Shown here: positions 45,316 to 54,357 of the stretch, in pieces | How the letters are laid out: each line of letters begins with the position of its first letter | How positions within the stretch are numbered: position 1 is the first letter of the stretch | Source of the DNA: Flavobacteriales bacterium | GTDB lineage: Bacteria > Bacteroidota > Bacteroidia > Flavobacteriales_D > Crocinitomicaceae | Direction of reading: 5' to 3' | DNA length: 64,000 bases | Assembly: GCA_947475095.1 (NCBI GenBank) | Contig: CANJLG010000003.1 | Coordinates: forward strand, 1-64,000 | The notes under the pieces: generated by a model | Databases searched by the model: none | Seen by the model: the letters and a program-made list of their open reading frames with translations, nothing else | Told to the model about the DNA's origin: nothing | Made by a program: the position numbers and the translations under genes

Positions 45316-45888
45316 ATGAAGAAGCAAGAAGGCAAGTGTATTATTGTTTCTGCGCCATCAGGTGCCGGGAAAACAACAATTGTGCACGCCTTACTAGCGA
45401 CAATTAATCAACTTTCTTTTTCTGTGTCTGCCTGTAGTAGGGATCCAAGGTCAACGGAAAAAAATGGGGTGGATTATTATTTTCTGGGCATAGAAAAGTT
45501 TAAAGAAAGCATAAAGAACGACGCATTTGTTGAATGGGAAGAAGTTTATTTGGACTCATTTTATGGCACTCTTAAAAGTGAAATTAATCGAATTTGGGAT
45601 GCTGGAAAAGTAGTTGTTTTTGACGTTGATGTGGTGGGAGGGCTCAATCTTAAATCTTTTTTTGGAGCCAATGCACTTTCTTTATTTATTGCGCCACCGA
45701 GTATTTCTATTTTAGAAACGCGCTTAAGAAACAGAAAAACAGAAACGGAAGAAAAAATACAACAGCGCCTTAATAAATCAAGAATAGAGTTGAGTAGAGC
45801 AAACGAATTTGATATGGTAATCCAAAACACCATTTTAGTTGATGCCATTGAGGAGGCAAGAACAAGTGTTCTAAATTTTATAAAATGA
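45316..45888 (+). CDS. gmk: Guanylate kinase
   Basis: A 190-residue P-loop kinase that converts GMP to GDP. The Walker A motif is SAPSGAGKTT near residues 10-19. The GMP-binding region follows with SVSACSRDPR, DYYFLG and the EWEEVYLDSFYGT segment. Its start is two bases after the yicC stop, and its end overlaps nadD by ATGA. Confidence 0.95.
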   Translation: MKKQEGKCIIVSAPSGAGKTTIVHALLATINQLSFSVSACSRDPRSTEKNGVDYYFLGIEKFKESIKNDAFVEWEEVYLDSFYGTLKSEINRIWDAGKVVVFDVDVVGGLNLKSFFGANALSLFIAPPSISILETRLRNRKTETEEKIQQRLNKSRIELSRANEFDMVIQNTILVDAIEEARTSVLNFIK

Positions 45889-46499
45889 AAATAGGACTTT
45901 ATTTTGGCACCTTTAATCCGATCCACGTGGGTCACCTTGTGATAGCGAATTACATGGTTGATTATACAGATTTGGATAAAGTTTGGCTAGTTGTTTCTCC
46001 CCACAATCCCTTAAAAGATAAAACTACTCTATTAGCCGATTTTCATCGCTTAGCATTAGTGCGAGAGGCAATTTATGATAATCCAAAACTGACGGCCTGC
46101 GATGTCGAATTTCATTTATCAACACCAAGTTATACCATCACAACCTTAGCGTATTTAATTGAACAATACCCTGAGCATGAGTTTTCGTTAATAATGGGAG
46201 AGGATAATTTAAGGACGCTACATAAATGGTTCAATCATGAGGTGCTATTAAAAAACCACCACATTTATGTGTATCCAAGGGCACTTACCCTTCAGGAAGA
46301 ACAAGAAGTAAGGTCAATAAGTGAATCCATAATTACGAATTATTCTTCTTGTCCAACGATTGTTTTTTGTAATGATGCGCCAGTGATGAAGGTGTCTTCT
46401 AGCTTCATTCGAAAAGCAATAAAAGAGGGGCGGGATGTTCGGTATCTCTTAACAGAGCCAGTCTTTAAGTATGTAGAAGAAATGCACTTTTATAAGTAA
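45885..46499 (+). CDS. nadD: Nicotinate-nucleotide adenylyltransferase
   Basis: A 204-residue nucleotidyltransferase that makes deamido-NAD from nicotinate mononucleotide and ATP. The (H/T)xGH site is GTFNPIHVGHLVIA at the N-terminus, and the C-terminal ATP motif is SSSFIRKAI. Third gene of the yicC-gmk-nadD unit. Its stop abuts the stop of the convergent T9SS gene (46499/46500). Confidence 0.94.
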   Translation: MKIGLYFGTFNPIHVGHLVIANYMVDYTDLDKVWLVVSPHNPLKDKTTLLADFHRLALVREAIYDNPKLTACDVEFHLSTPSYTITTLAYLIEQYPEHEFSLIMGEDNLRTLHKWFNHEVLLKNHHIYVYPRALTLQEEQEVRSISESIITNYSSCPTIVFCNDAPVMKVSSSFIRKAIKEGRDVRYLLTEPVFKYVEEMHFYK

Positions 46500-47888
46500 T
46501 TAAAGCACTTCAATTTTTATGGTGCTCCGTTTCTCCTCCGACAAAGAATTCTCGTAACAGACATCAATAAAATAGACGCCTGCCGCCAAATCTAATGATA
46601 AGTCAACAAAGGATTGATAGCCAGAAAACCCCTTTTCTATTACCTTGCCCCGTGTATCAAATACAGCATAATTAAAATTTGTAATCGCATCATTTGGAGA
46701 TCGGATAACAATACTTCCCCCTTTAGAAGCAGGGTTCGGGTAGGCAATAAATAGGGAAGGATCACTTTGATTTTGAAAAAAATCTCGGTCAAAATCAAAA
46801 AGAAAAAGACCATTGTTTCGATCAGAAATTATGACTCTTTTGCTTGAATACAAGGCATAAACTCCCCAGGCGCCCCACATGGTAAAATTTTGAGCATCTG
46901 GCAATAAATAGGTGTCGTAGGCGCCAACCTCTGCGGGCGGATTCATTCGCAAATCATAAATGCGAAGCCCGGCATTGTAATAAGAAACAAAGGCTAATTC
47001 ATTTGAAATTTGAACGTTGTGAGCAGTCATTGCAACAGGGCCATCTTGCACACCAAAATAATGAGTTGGGGAAATTGTCCAATTATTAGAAACAACGCAC
47101 TTTTTTATGGCAAGGCCTTGGGTTTCATCTGTAAAAACATAGGTGCTCTTATCTGGAGAAAGCCAACCTTGATGATTATATCCTTGTTGATTATAAAAAG
47201 ATAATCCGTTTAAATAGATGGGTGCAGTGGGAGACGAAAAATCATAAACCCTTATCCCATCATACCCACAATTAAGTAGAGCAATATTATCCCGAACATA
47301 AAGGTCGTGCACTTCCTGAAGGTCATTTGGCCCCTGCCATAATAAGGTAGGATTAATAGGGTCTGCTAATGAAAATAAACGAAGTGGCACCATAGATAAA
47401 TTTATTCCTGCTACAATGGGAGTTACCATACACATGTATAGTAATGCTTCAGATGTGTCAATAAATAAATTATGTGTTTTTCCGAAAAGATTGTTTTGAA
47501 TATCGGCCACTAATGAAACAGAATCGGGCAAGGTAGAAACATCGATGATTTGCAAACTGCTCGGTCCTTCATCGCAAACTGCATAAATATAATGTTGATA
47601 GAATTTGTATTCTCTTGTTATTGCCAACGAGGAGCTAAATCGCCCTTTTACGAATCCAATAAGTCGGAGTTCATTGTCGCTGGTAAGTTCGAAGAAATGA
47701 GCTCCTTCGGTAGAGCCAATAACAGCATATTCTCTGTCTTGGTATTCAAAGCCCCAACAGCTGCTATATCGAACATTGCTTGAGTTGGTTAAGAGAGTGT
47801 CTTCGCTCCATTTATCCAGTAATTGTACGTTTTTTATTTCCTGCGCAAACCCAGAAAAACACAAACAAAAAACGAAGATAAATCGCAT
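46500..47888 (-). CDS. Choice-of-anchor B/LVIVD protein with T9SS sorting domain
   Basis: A 462-residue secreted protein with a short signal peptide (cleaved after GFAQ, residue 16). It has several LVIVD-like beta-propeller repeats (YIYAVCDEGPSSLQIIDVS, LYVRDNIALLNCGYDGIRV, LAFVSYYNAGLRIYDLR), the choice-of-anchor B arrangement. The last ~80 residues are a T9SS sorting domain: AYPNPASKGG, then LAAGVYFIDV. Function unknown; members are surface or secreted proteins of Bacteroidota. Confidence 0.86.
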   Translation of the reverse strand: MRFIFVFCLCFSGFAQEIKNVQLLDKWSEDTLLTNSSNVRYSSCWGFEYQDREYAVIGSTEGAHFFELTSDNELRLIGFVKGRFSSSLAITREYKFYQHYIYAVCDEGPSSLQIIDVSTLPDSVSLVADIQNNLFGKTHNLFIDTSEALLYMCMVTPIVAGINLSMVPLRLFSLADPINPTLLWQGPNDLQEVHDLYVRDNIALLNCGYDGIRVYDFSSPTAPIYLNGLSFYNQQGYNHQGWLSPDKSTYVFTDETQGLAIKKCVVSNNWTISPTHYFGVQDGPVAMTAHNVQISNELAFVSYYNAGLRIYDLRMNPPAEVGAYDTYLLPDAQNFTMWGAWGVYALYSSKRVIISDRNNGLFLFDFDRDFFQNQSDPSLFIAYPNPASKGGSIVIRSPNDAITNFNYAVFDTRGKVIEKGFSGYQSFVDLSLDLAAGVYFIDVCYENSLSEEKRSTIKIEVL

Positions 47889-47893
47889 GTTTT

Positions 47894-48454
47894 TTATGTA
47901 TTCGTTTTTAAATTAGGATGCAAAAGTTTGCAAAATTCCCACAAAACCACACCTGCACAAACACTAACATTAAGACTGTGTTTAGTACCAAACTGTGGTA
48001 TTTCAATAACACCATCGGAGATATCAATCACTTCTTGTTTAACGCCATTAACTTCATTGCCAAAAACAAGCGCAAATTGCGTGTGAAGAAGCGAATTTAT
48101 TTTCTGAAGTTCTAGGGTTTCGGTAGCTTGTTCTATGGTATAAACCCCCCAGTTTTTCATTTTTAATTCAGTAACTAAATCAAGGATAGATGAGCAATAT
48201 TCCCACGATACAACATCAGTTGCTCCGAGCGCTGTTTTGTGGATGTCTTTATGCGGAGGACAAGCTGTAATACCACACAGGTATATTTTTTCAACGCAAA
48301 AAGCATCCGCCGTTCTAAAAAACGATCCAATATTATTAAGGGAACGAATATCATCTAAAATGACAAGGACAGGAATTTTTGATTGTGATCGATATTCTTC
48401 TTCTGAAATTCGATTAAGTTCCCATAATTTTAATTTTTTATTACTAATGTTCAT
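47894..48454 (-). CDS. SpoU/TrmH-family RNA methyltransferase
   Basis: A 186-residue SPOUT methyltransferase with a trefoil knot. Motif 1 is LDDIRSLNNIGSFFRTADAF, motif 2 FALVFGNEVNGVKQEV and motif 3 IEIPQFGTKHSLNVSVCAGV. It should 2'-O-methylate a ribose in tRNA or rRNA with S-adenosylmethionine. The ATG at 48454 is preferred; the frame extends 19 residues upstream to a TTG that has no family match. Divergent from mutS. Confidence 0.9.
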   Translation of the reverse strand: MNISNKKLKLWELNRISEEEYRSQSKIPVLVILDDIRSLNNIGSFFRTADAFCVEKIYLCGITACPPHKDIHKTALGATDVVSWEYCSSILDLVTELKMKNWGVYTIEQATETLELQKINSLLHTQFALVFGNEVNGVKQEVIDISDGVIEIPQFGTKHSLNVSVCAGVVLWEFCKLLHPNLKTNT

Positions 48455-48539
48455 AAGAAGTGATTCAATTCTTTTGAAATAAGAAGATATGCGCTTAATT
48501 TTAACGTACAAAAGTCACAAAATCATTTGATTTTACGAA

Positions 48540-51173
48540 ATGAAAACCACAAAAGAAATTGCGGAAACGCCTTTAATGAAGCAATATAATCAAATAAAAG
48601 CACGTCACCCCGATGCTTTATTGCTTTTTAGGGTCGGGGATTTTTATGAGACTTTTGGAGAAGACGCGGTTAGAACCTCCCGAATATTAGGCATCATATT
48701 AACGAAACGGAAAAATGGTAGTGGCACGGACATAGAGCTTGCCGGATTTCCATACCATTCATTAGACGTTTACCTACCTAGATTGGTAAGAGCCGGGCTA
48801 CGCGTAGCGATTTGTGATCAATTGGAAGACCCGAAACTAACGAAAACAATTGTTAAGCGAGGGGTAACGGAACTAGTTACGCCAGGCGTTGCTTTTAATG
48901 ATCAGGTTTTACATCAAAAGAAAAATAATTTTCTTTGCGCGGTTCATTTTGATAAAAAGATCCACGGGGTATCGTTTCTTGACATTTCAACGGGTGAGTT
49001 TTTGATTGGAGAAGGGGATAAAGAATACGTGGATAAATTAATCGCCGGCTTTGAACCAAGTGAATTTCTTTATGCTAGGAAAGATCAAGCGCAATTTAAA
49101 AGCGCTTTTGGAGACAATCATTGTAGTTTTCGACTAGAAGATTGGATTTTTAATGAGCACAATGCCCATGAAAGGTTAAATAATCACTTTAAAACGAAAT
49201 CCTTAAAGGGATTTGGCCTTGAAGAGATGACTTCGGGTATTATTGCAGCAGGCGCTGCTCTATATTACCTTTCCGAAAACCAGCACAAAGAATTTTCCCA
49301 CATTAACACGCTATCGAGGATTGCTGCAACTAGTCACGTTTGGCTAGATCGCTTTACAATACGCAACCTTGAATTGGTTTATTCCCCTCATCAAAACGCA
49401 AAAACGTTATTAGATGTTTTGGATAAAACTTCCACACCGATGGGAGGAAGGTTGATGAAACGTTGGCTGATTATGCCCCTAAAAGACCAAAAAGAAATGG
49501 AGGCGCGTCACGATGTGGTGGGCTGGTTAAAAGACGACGAATCAGCAACAGCGGAACTAGGTTCGTTGCTTAATGAAATTGGCGATTTAGAGCGACTGAT
49601 TTCAAAGGTTGCGGTCGGAAAAATAAATCCTAGAGAGGTTTCTCATTTGAAGCGAACATTGAAAAACGTTCCTAAAATAAGCGCGCTTTTGGGGAATAAA
49701 AACAGCGTGGATTCTATCCAATACTTGCAATCACAACTTACGGACTGTTTTGAACTAGTCTCTAAAATTGATGCTACCCTTGATGCTGATCCAGGAATCC
49801 AAGTGGGAAAAGGTCGCGTTATTTGCGAGGGCCTTGACCCCATCCTAGATGAATTACGAAACATCTCGCTCTCCGGAAAGGATTACCTCGAAAAACTTCA
49901 AGAAAGAGAAGCGTTACGAACAGGGATCACAAGCCTAAAGGTTTCCTTTAATAATGTCTTTGGATATTATATTGAAGTGAGGAATACTCACAAAGATAAG
50001 GTGCCAGAAGAATGGATAAGACGACAAACCTTGGTTAATGCCGAGCGGTATATCACAGAGGAACTGAAAGAGTATGAGACTAAAATTTTAGGCGCCGAAG
50101 AAAAAATTTATGAAATAGAGGCCAGAATATTTTCAGAATTAGTTACATGGCTGAATCAATTCATACTTCCAATACAACGGAATGCCGCGCTTATAGCAAA
50201 GCTCGACTGTCTTTATTCCTTTGCTATAGTTGCTCTTAAGAATAACTATGTGCGAGCAGAAATCAATGATGGTTTAGCTATTAATATTCATAATGGACGT
50301 CACCCAGTTATTGAGCAACAACTTCAACACGGAGACGATTTTATTGCGAATGACGTGTTTTTAGATACGGAATCGCAGCAAATAATTATGATAACAGGTC
50401 CAAATATGAGCGGAAAGAGCGCTTTATTAAGACAAACAGCACTGATTGTTTTAATGGCTCAAATGGGGTCTTTCGTTCCTGCTGAAAAAGCAGAAATCGG
50501 TTGGGTAGACAAAGTATTTACTCGTGTAGGCGCCTCCGACAACATCTCTTCAGGGGAATCTACATTTATGGTGGAAATGAATGAAACAGCCAGTATTCTT
50601 AATAACATTTCATCAAGAAGTTTAATATTGTTAGATGAGATAGGAAGGGGAACTAGCACCTACGATGGCATTTCTATTGCTTGGGCAATCGCTGAATTTC
50701 TTCATGAAAACAAAACAGCAAAAGCAAAAACCCTTTTCGCAACTCATTACCACGAACTTAACGAAATGGCCAATCATTTTAAGCGAATAAAGAATTTTAC
50801 TGTTGCGGTTAAGGAAGTGGGAAATGCCATCTTATTTTTACGAAAATTAATAGCAGGAGGCAGTGAACATTCCTTCGGGATTCACGTAGCTAAAATGGCC
50901 GGCATGCCAGGGGTGGTTATTAAACGTGCCGAGCAAGTGTTAAAAGAACTCGAGCTTTCCCATGCAAATGTGGGATCAAATAACCAATCTAAAAAGAAAT
51001 CAACCTTGAGAAATCAACAACATGCAGAAAACCTTCAACTGAGCTTTTTTCAGTTAAATGATCCCGTGCTTGAAAGTATTCATGAAGAATTGATGGGTAT
51101 TGACATTAATGTTCTAACCCCAGTAGAAGCATTAATAAAGCTTCACGATATAAAAAAACTTATTGGAGGTTAA
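48540..51173 (+). CDS. mutS: DNA mismatch repair protein MutS
   Basis: An 877-residue MutS1. The mismatch-reading Phe-x-Glu motif is in GDFYETFGEDA near residue 37. The clamp and core region covers ~250-560. The ATPase domain has Walker A GPNMSGKSALLRQ, Walker B LILLDEIGRGTST and the FATHYHEL H-loop. The C-terminal part with ELSFFQLND-like LSFFQLNDP and helix-turn-helix is present. It starts mismatch repair by binding mispairs. Confidence 0.96.
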   Translation: MKTTKEIAETPLMKQYNQIKARHPDALLLFRVGDFYETFGEDAVRTSRILGIILTKRKNGSGTDIELAGFPYHSLDVYLPRLVRAGLRVAICDQLEDPKLTKTIVKRGVTELVTPGVAFNDQVLHQKKNNFLCAVHFDKKIHGVSFLDISTGEFLIGEGDKEYVDKLIAGFEPSEFLYARKDQAQFKSAFGDNHCSFRLEDWIFNEHNAHERLNNHFKTKSLKGFGLEEMTSGIIAAGAALYYLSENQHKEFSHINTLSRIAATSHVWLDRFTIRNLELVYSPHQNAKTLLDVLDKTSTPMGGRLMKRWLIMPLKDQKEMEARHDVVGWLKDDESATAELGSLLNEIGDLERLISKVAVGKINPREVSHLKRTLKNVPKISALLGNKNSVDSIQYLQSQLTDCFELVSKIDATLDADPGIQVGKGRVICEGLDPILDELRNISLSGKDYLEKLQEREALRTGITSLKVSFNNVFGYYIEVRNTHKDKVPEEWIRRQTLVNAERYITEELKEYETKILGAEEKIYEIEARIFSELVTWLNQFILPIQRNAALIAKLDCLYSFAIVALKNNYVRAEINDGLAINIHNGRHPVIEQQLQHGDDFIANDVFLDTESQQIIMITGPNMSGKSALLRQTALIVLMAQMGSFVPAEKAEIGWVDKVFTRVGASDNISSGESTFMVEMNETASILNNISSRSLILLDEIGRGTSTYDGISIAWAIAEFLHENKTAKAKTLFATHYHELNEMANHFKRIKNFTVAVKEVGNAILFLRKLIAGGSEHSFGIHVAKMAGMPGVVIKRAEQVLKELELSHANVGSNNQSKKKSTLRNQQHAENLQLSFFQLNDPVLESIHEELMGIDINVLTPVEALIKLHDIKKLIGG

Positions 51174-51213
51174 TTTTTTTTACCAAAACAGTAAAAAATT
51201 AGTGTTTTTTTTC

Positions 51214-51221
51214 TAAATTTG
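51214..51221 (+). promoter_or_regulatory. Candidate -7 promoter element of the tRNA-Gly/tRNA-Leu unit
   Basis: TAAATTTG followed by TGCCCC matches the strong Bacteroidota -7 pattern. It is the best promoter candidate in the gap between mutS and tRNA-Gly and implies a leader of about 135 bases. That leader contains several hairpins, one being CTAATATT (51328-51335) with AATATTAG (51342-51349) just before tRNA-Gly. Confidence 0.5.
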
Positions 51222-51362
51222 TGCCCCTTAAGTGATTATTTAAAACTTTAAGGCGACTTGCTTAAAGAAGTAAGTTTGAATTGAAATAAAGAGAAAGTAA
51301 CTTTCGTCTCGGCGGAGTGATTTCTACCTAATATTAAACGAAATATTAGAATTAAATAATAA

Positions 51363-51438
<76 letters not shown>

Positions 51439-51471
51439 TTATTTTGCCGGCAATCTTCCTGATTGTATTTC

Positions 51472-51555
51472 GCTCGAGTGGTGGAATCGGTAGACACGCC
51501 GGACTTAAAATCCTGTGCCTGTATGGGCGTGCGGGTTCAAGTCCCGCCTCGAGTA
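51472..51555 (+). tRNA. tRNA-Leu, anticodon UAA
   Basis: An 84-base class II tRNA starting GCTCGAGTGGTGGAA, with D-loop GGTAGACACG, anticodon loop CTTAAAA (anticodon TAA), a long variable arm and T-arm GCGGGTTCAAGTCCCGC. The acceptor strand CTCGAGT pairs with a G-T first pair. CCA is not encoded. It lies 33 bases after tRNA-Gly and is likely co-transcribed. Confidence 0.94.
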
Positions 51556-51556
51556 C

Positions 51557-51592
51557 AAAAACCCCGGCTTAATGTTGGGGTTTTTTGTTTTT
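51557..51592 (+). terminator. Intrinsic terminator after tRNA-Leu(UAA)
   Basis: AAAAACCCC (51557-51565) and GGGGTTTTT (51577-51585) form a stem with an 11-base loop, continued by more T residues. A good terminator of the tRNA unit. Confidence 0.85.
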
Positions 51593-51633
51593 CAAAGACT
51601 TGTGAATTGGCTTCCACCTTTCACGAGAAAGTT

Positions 51634-51675
51634 AAGCCCCAGGGGATTTATTCTTTTGGGGCTTTTCGTTTTTAC
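51634..51675 (+). terminator. Second hairpin with T-rich tail after the tRNA unit
   Basis: AAGCCCC (51634-51640) and GGGGCTT (51658-51664) form a seven-base stem with a 17-base loop, followed by TTCGTTTTTAC. It may be a back-up terminator, or simply part of the decayed GIY-YIG reading frame that covers it. Confidence 0.45.
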
Positions 51676-51741
51676 TATTATATCGGAACCACGGATGACT
51701 TTAATAAATGACTAGAAGAGCATAATGAATCCGTAACTTAA
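51670..51741 (+). pseudogene. Remnant of a GIY-YIG nuclease gene
   Basis: In one frame this short stretch reads FYYYIGTTDDFNK, then a TGA stop at 51709-51711, then LEEHNESVT and TAA. The pattern YIGxTxDxxxRLxEHN is the core of small GIY-YIG (UvrC-type) nuclease proteins. The expected Arg codon of this motif is TGA here, and the rest of the domain is missing. It is therefore a decayed fragment. It lies directly behind tRNA-Leu, a place where small genes of this type are often found in Flavobacteriia. Confidence 0.5.
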
Positions 51742-51823
51742 TTGTTGGTGCTTTTTGTTTCTAAAGTATACGGTATAGAATTAATAAAGGGATCGTCTTT
51801 TAATTATTCTCAATGAAAGTGCT

Positions 51824-51831
51824 TACTTTTG
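51824..51831 (+). promoter_or_regulatory. Candidate -7 promoter element of hutI
   Basis: TACTTTTG matches TAnnTTTG and would give a 5' leader of about 18 bases before the ATG at 51854. Confidence 0.45.
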
Positions 51832-51853
51832 ATATCGTTACAACTCTTTTCCC

Positions 51854-53083
51854 ATGTCAAAGATTATTATAAAAAACATTAAAGGCTTAGTTCAGGCGGG
51901 AGAAAACATTTCTTTACTCTTAAGGGGTGCTGACATGGCTAGTTTGCCCATCATTGAGGATGCTTATTTAGCATTAGAAAACAATGTGGTAATCGATTAT
52001 GGAAAAATGGAAGATTGGCAGGGCATTGCGGATTGGCGAGGGGTAGAAGTGGTAGATGCCGAAGGAGCCTATGTTTTTCCTGCATTTTGCGATAGCCATA
52101 CTCATACTGTTTTTTCTTCCTTTAGAGAAGGGGAGTTTGTAGATAGAATTCAAGGACTAACTTATGAGGAAATAGCACTAAAAGGAGGAGGGATTTTAAA
52201 TTCCGCTCAAAAACTAAGTACCGCAACAGCCAACGAATTATTTGATTCGGCTGTTCAACGCATCGATAAATTAATTGCAGGGGGCACTGGAGCACTTGAG
52301 ATAAAATCGGGTTATGGCTTGTCTGTTGACTCCGAGCTTAAAATGTTGCGTGTAATAAAACGCTTAAAACAGCACTATCAAATACCGATCAAAGCAACAT
52401 TTTTAGGGGCTCATGCTTTTCCAAAGGAATACAAAAACAACCCTGAAGGATATATAGATACGATTATTAACGAAATGATTCCCGTGATTTCTACCGAGGG
52501 ATTAGCGGATTTTATAGATGTTTTTTGTGAACGGAATTATTTTTCTGTTGAACAAATGCAACGAATATTATTAGCTGGAAAAAACGTTGGTTTAGAACCC
52601 AAAGCACATGTAAATCAATTTTCAATTTTAGGAGGAGTAAAAGCAGCTGTCGATTTAGGTGCGCTTTCGGTTGATCATCTGGAAGAGTTGGGAGAAGAGG
52701 ATATTTTATCCCTTCAATCGAGTAATTGTATAGCGACTCTTTTGCCCGCTTGTTCTTTTTTCCTGGGAATTTCTTTTGGTGATGCTCGAAGATTAATTCA
52801 AGCTGAAATACCCATTTGTTTAGCTAGCGATTATAATCCGGGTTCCGCCCCAAATCACAACTTGTTTTTTATCTGGTCATTGGCCTGTATAAAATTAAAA
52901 ATGACGCCTGAAGAGGCCTTTAATGCGCTAACAGTAAATGCGGCATACGCAATGGGCATTTCGGAAACACATGGAAAAATTAAAATAGGATATACTGGAA
53001 AAATCATTCTTACGAATCCCATACCCTCCTTTGCCTACTTACCCTATTCGTTTGGAGAAAACAACATCTCTCGAATATTTTAA
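51854..53083 (+). CDS. hutI: Imidazolonepropionase
   Basis: A 409-residue amidohydrolase for the third step of histidine degradation (imidazolone-5-propionate to N-formimino-glutamate). The metal-binding HxH is His82-Thr-His84 in FCDSHTHTVF. Further ligands lie in FLGAHAFPKEYK, KAHVNQF and LASDYNPGSAPN. No hutH, hutU or formimidoylglutamase is seen nearby, so the pathway genes are scattered, as is common in Flavobacteriia. Confidence 0.94.
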   Translation: MSKIIIKNIKGLVQAGENISLLLRGADMASLPIIEDAYLALENNVVIDYGKMEDWQGIADWRGVEVVDAEGAYVFPAFCDSHTHTVFSSFREGEFVDRIQGLTYEEIALKGGGILNSAQKLSTATANELFDSAVQRIDKLIAGGTGALEIKSGYGLSVDSELKMLRVIKRLKQHYQIPIKATFLGAHAFPKEYKNNPEGYIDTIINEMIPVISTEGLADFIDVFCERNYFSVEQMQRILLAGKNVGLEPKAHVNQFSILGGVKAAVDLGALSVDHLEELGEEDILSLQSSNCIATLLPACSFFLGISFGDARRLIQAEIPICLASDYNPGSAPNHNLFFIWSLACIKLKMTPEEAFNALTVNAAYAMGISETHGKIKIGYTGKIILTNPIPSFAYLPYSFGENNISRIF

Positions 53084-53113
53084 TAAAACTTAGCCTTATA
53101 TTTGTTTTTAAAT

Positions 53114-54328
53114 ATGAAATTACCCATCATTCTTATATTTGTTATTGCTTTCTTCAGCGGAAACACACAAATAGTAAAACCAGATAATAAGCTACTTTGG
53201 GAAATTACCGGCCCATCCTTAAAAGCAAAGTCTTATCTATTTGGCACCCTTCATTCCAATGATAAACGAGTTTTTCAGTTGGCAGATTCGGTTTATTATG
53301 CATTAGACGGGGCGGAATCTATACTATTAGAAACGGACATTTTTGAGTTTTTTAATGATCGCTCAATTAAAGATGAGGACAATGCCCTTTTATACGATGA
53401 TGAAGGTAATCCATATACTGGGTCAAATGAGGCGTCTCTTACTAATTATGGAGATGAAAATGGAATGCCTCAATTTCTTGACGCTTATTTCCAGCAATAC
53501 TGCGCTATTACAAAGAAAAACTTTGTGCCTTTAGAAAGTATTAATAGTCAATTAGACTATATTAAAGACCTCCCAACCTCAGAAAACAATTTAATTGTTG
53601 CAAAGAGGAATAGAGACTTAGAGGGATTAACAGAACTTTATCTAAAAGGCAATATTTATTTATTGGACAGATTTATTCGAAAAAACATGTCAAATGATCA
53701 GGGCCTCTATTCAACATTAATTGAGGAAAGAAATATAGCCATGACTAAAGTACTAGACTCTTGTCTTAAAAAGGAAAAGGTGTTTTGTGCAGTTGGCGCC
53801 GCCCACTTATACGGAAACTCAGGAATGATTCAATTATTAAGAAAAAGTGGCTATAAGTTAAGGTGCGTTTCTGCTATATATTCCGAAATTCCAATTCAAG
53901 AAAAAACACAAGTGCTTTCTCAAAGAGGCTATGAATTATTGCTCCCAGAACAAGGTGTTCTTGTTACTTTTCCCGGCAAACCAGAAATTAATTTTCCTGA
54001 AGATGGTCACACACAAGCAATATTTAAGGAATTAGGACAAGGTAATACCTATGCGATTGAAACTTTCCCTTATAATGAAATGTTGACTTTCGAGCAATAT
54101 GCAGCAATTTATATAGCGAGCCCCCCCAACACAAAGTTTCATTTTAGAGAATTGGAAGATGGCACATTATATTATGAGGGAATTTCCGATACTTATTTAG
54201 AAGGGATTCATTGGGTAAGGGTTTTGACAAATGGCAAAAGCGTATTAATTGCAAAAGCCTATGGAGGCAATAAGTTTATGAATTCCAACCGAAGCAAAAC
54301 ATTTTTTGATAAAATAATCTTTGAATAA
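53114..54328 (+). CDS. TraB/GumN family protein with C-terminal extension
   Basis: A 404-residue protein with a signal peptide (residues 1-19). The TraB/GumN domain covers about residues 25-265: KSYLFGTLHSNDKRVF holds the conserved GTxH motif, ILLETDIFEF the conserved acidic residue, and VFCAVGAAHLYG the second GxAHL motif. Eukaryotic Tiki relatives are metalloproteases, and GxxH/E residues would be the metal site. The last ~130 residues are a separate domain of unknown function. The ATG at 53114 is chosen over a TTG 12 bases upstream. It lies 30 bases after hutI and 29 bases before the DUF4143-type gene. Confidence 0.85.
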   Translation: MKLPIILIFVIAFFSGNTQIVKPDNKLLWEITGPSLKAKSYLFGTLHSNDKRVFQLADSVYYALDGAESILLETDIFEFFNDRSIKDEDNALLYDDEGNPYTGSNEASLTNYGDENGMPQFLDAYFQQYCAITKKNFVPLESINSQLDYIKDLPTSENNLIVAKRNRDLEGLTELYLKGNIYLLDRFIRKNMSNDQGLYSTLIEERNIAMTKVLDSCLKKEKVFCAVGAAHLYGNSGMIQLLRKSGYKLRCVSAIYSEIPIQEKTQVLSQRGYELLLPEQGVLVTFPGKPEINFPEDGHTQAIFKELGQGNTYAIETFPYNEMLTFEQYAAIYIASPPNTKFHFRELEDGTLYYEGISDTYLEGIHWVRVLTNGKSVLIAKAYGGNKFMNSNRSKTFFDKIIFE

Positions 54329-54357
54329 TTCAAGATCATATACTTTTAGTTAAAAAA

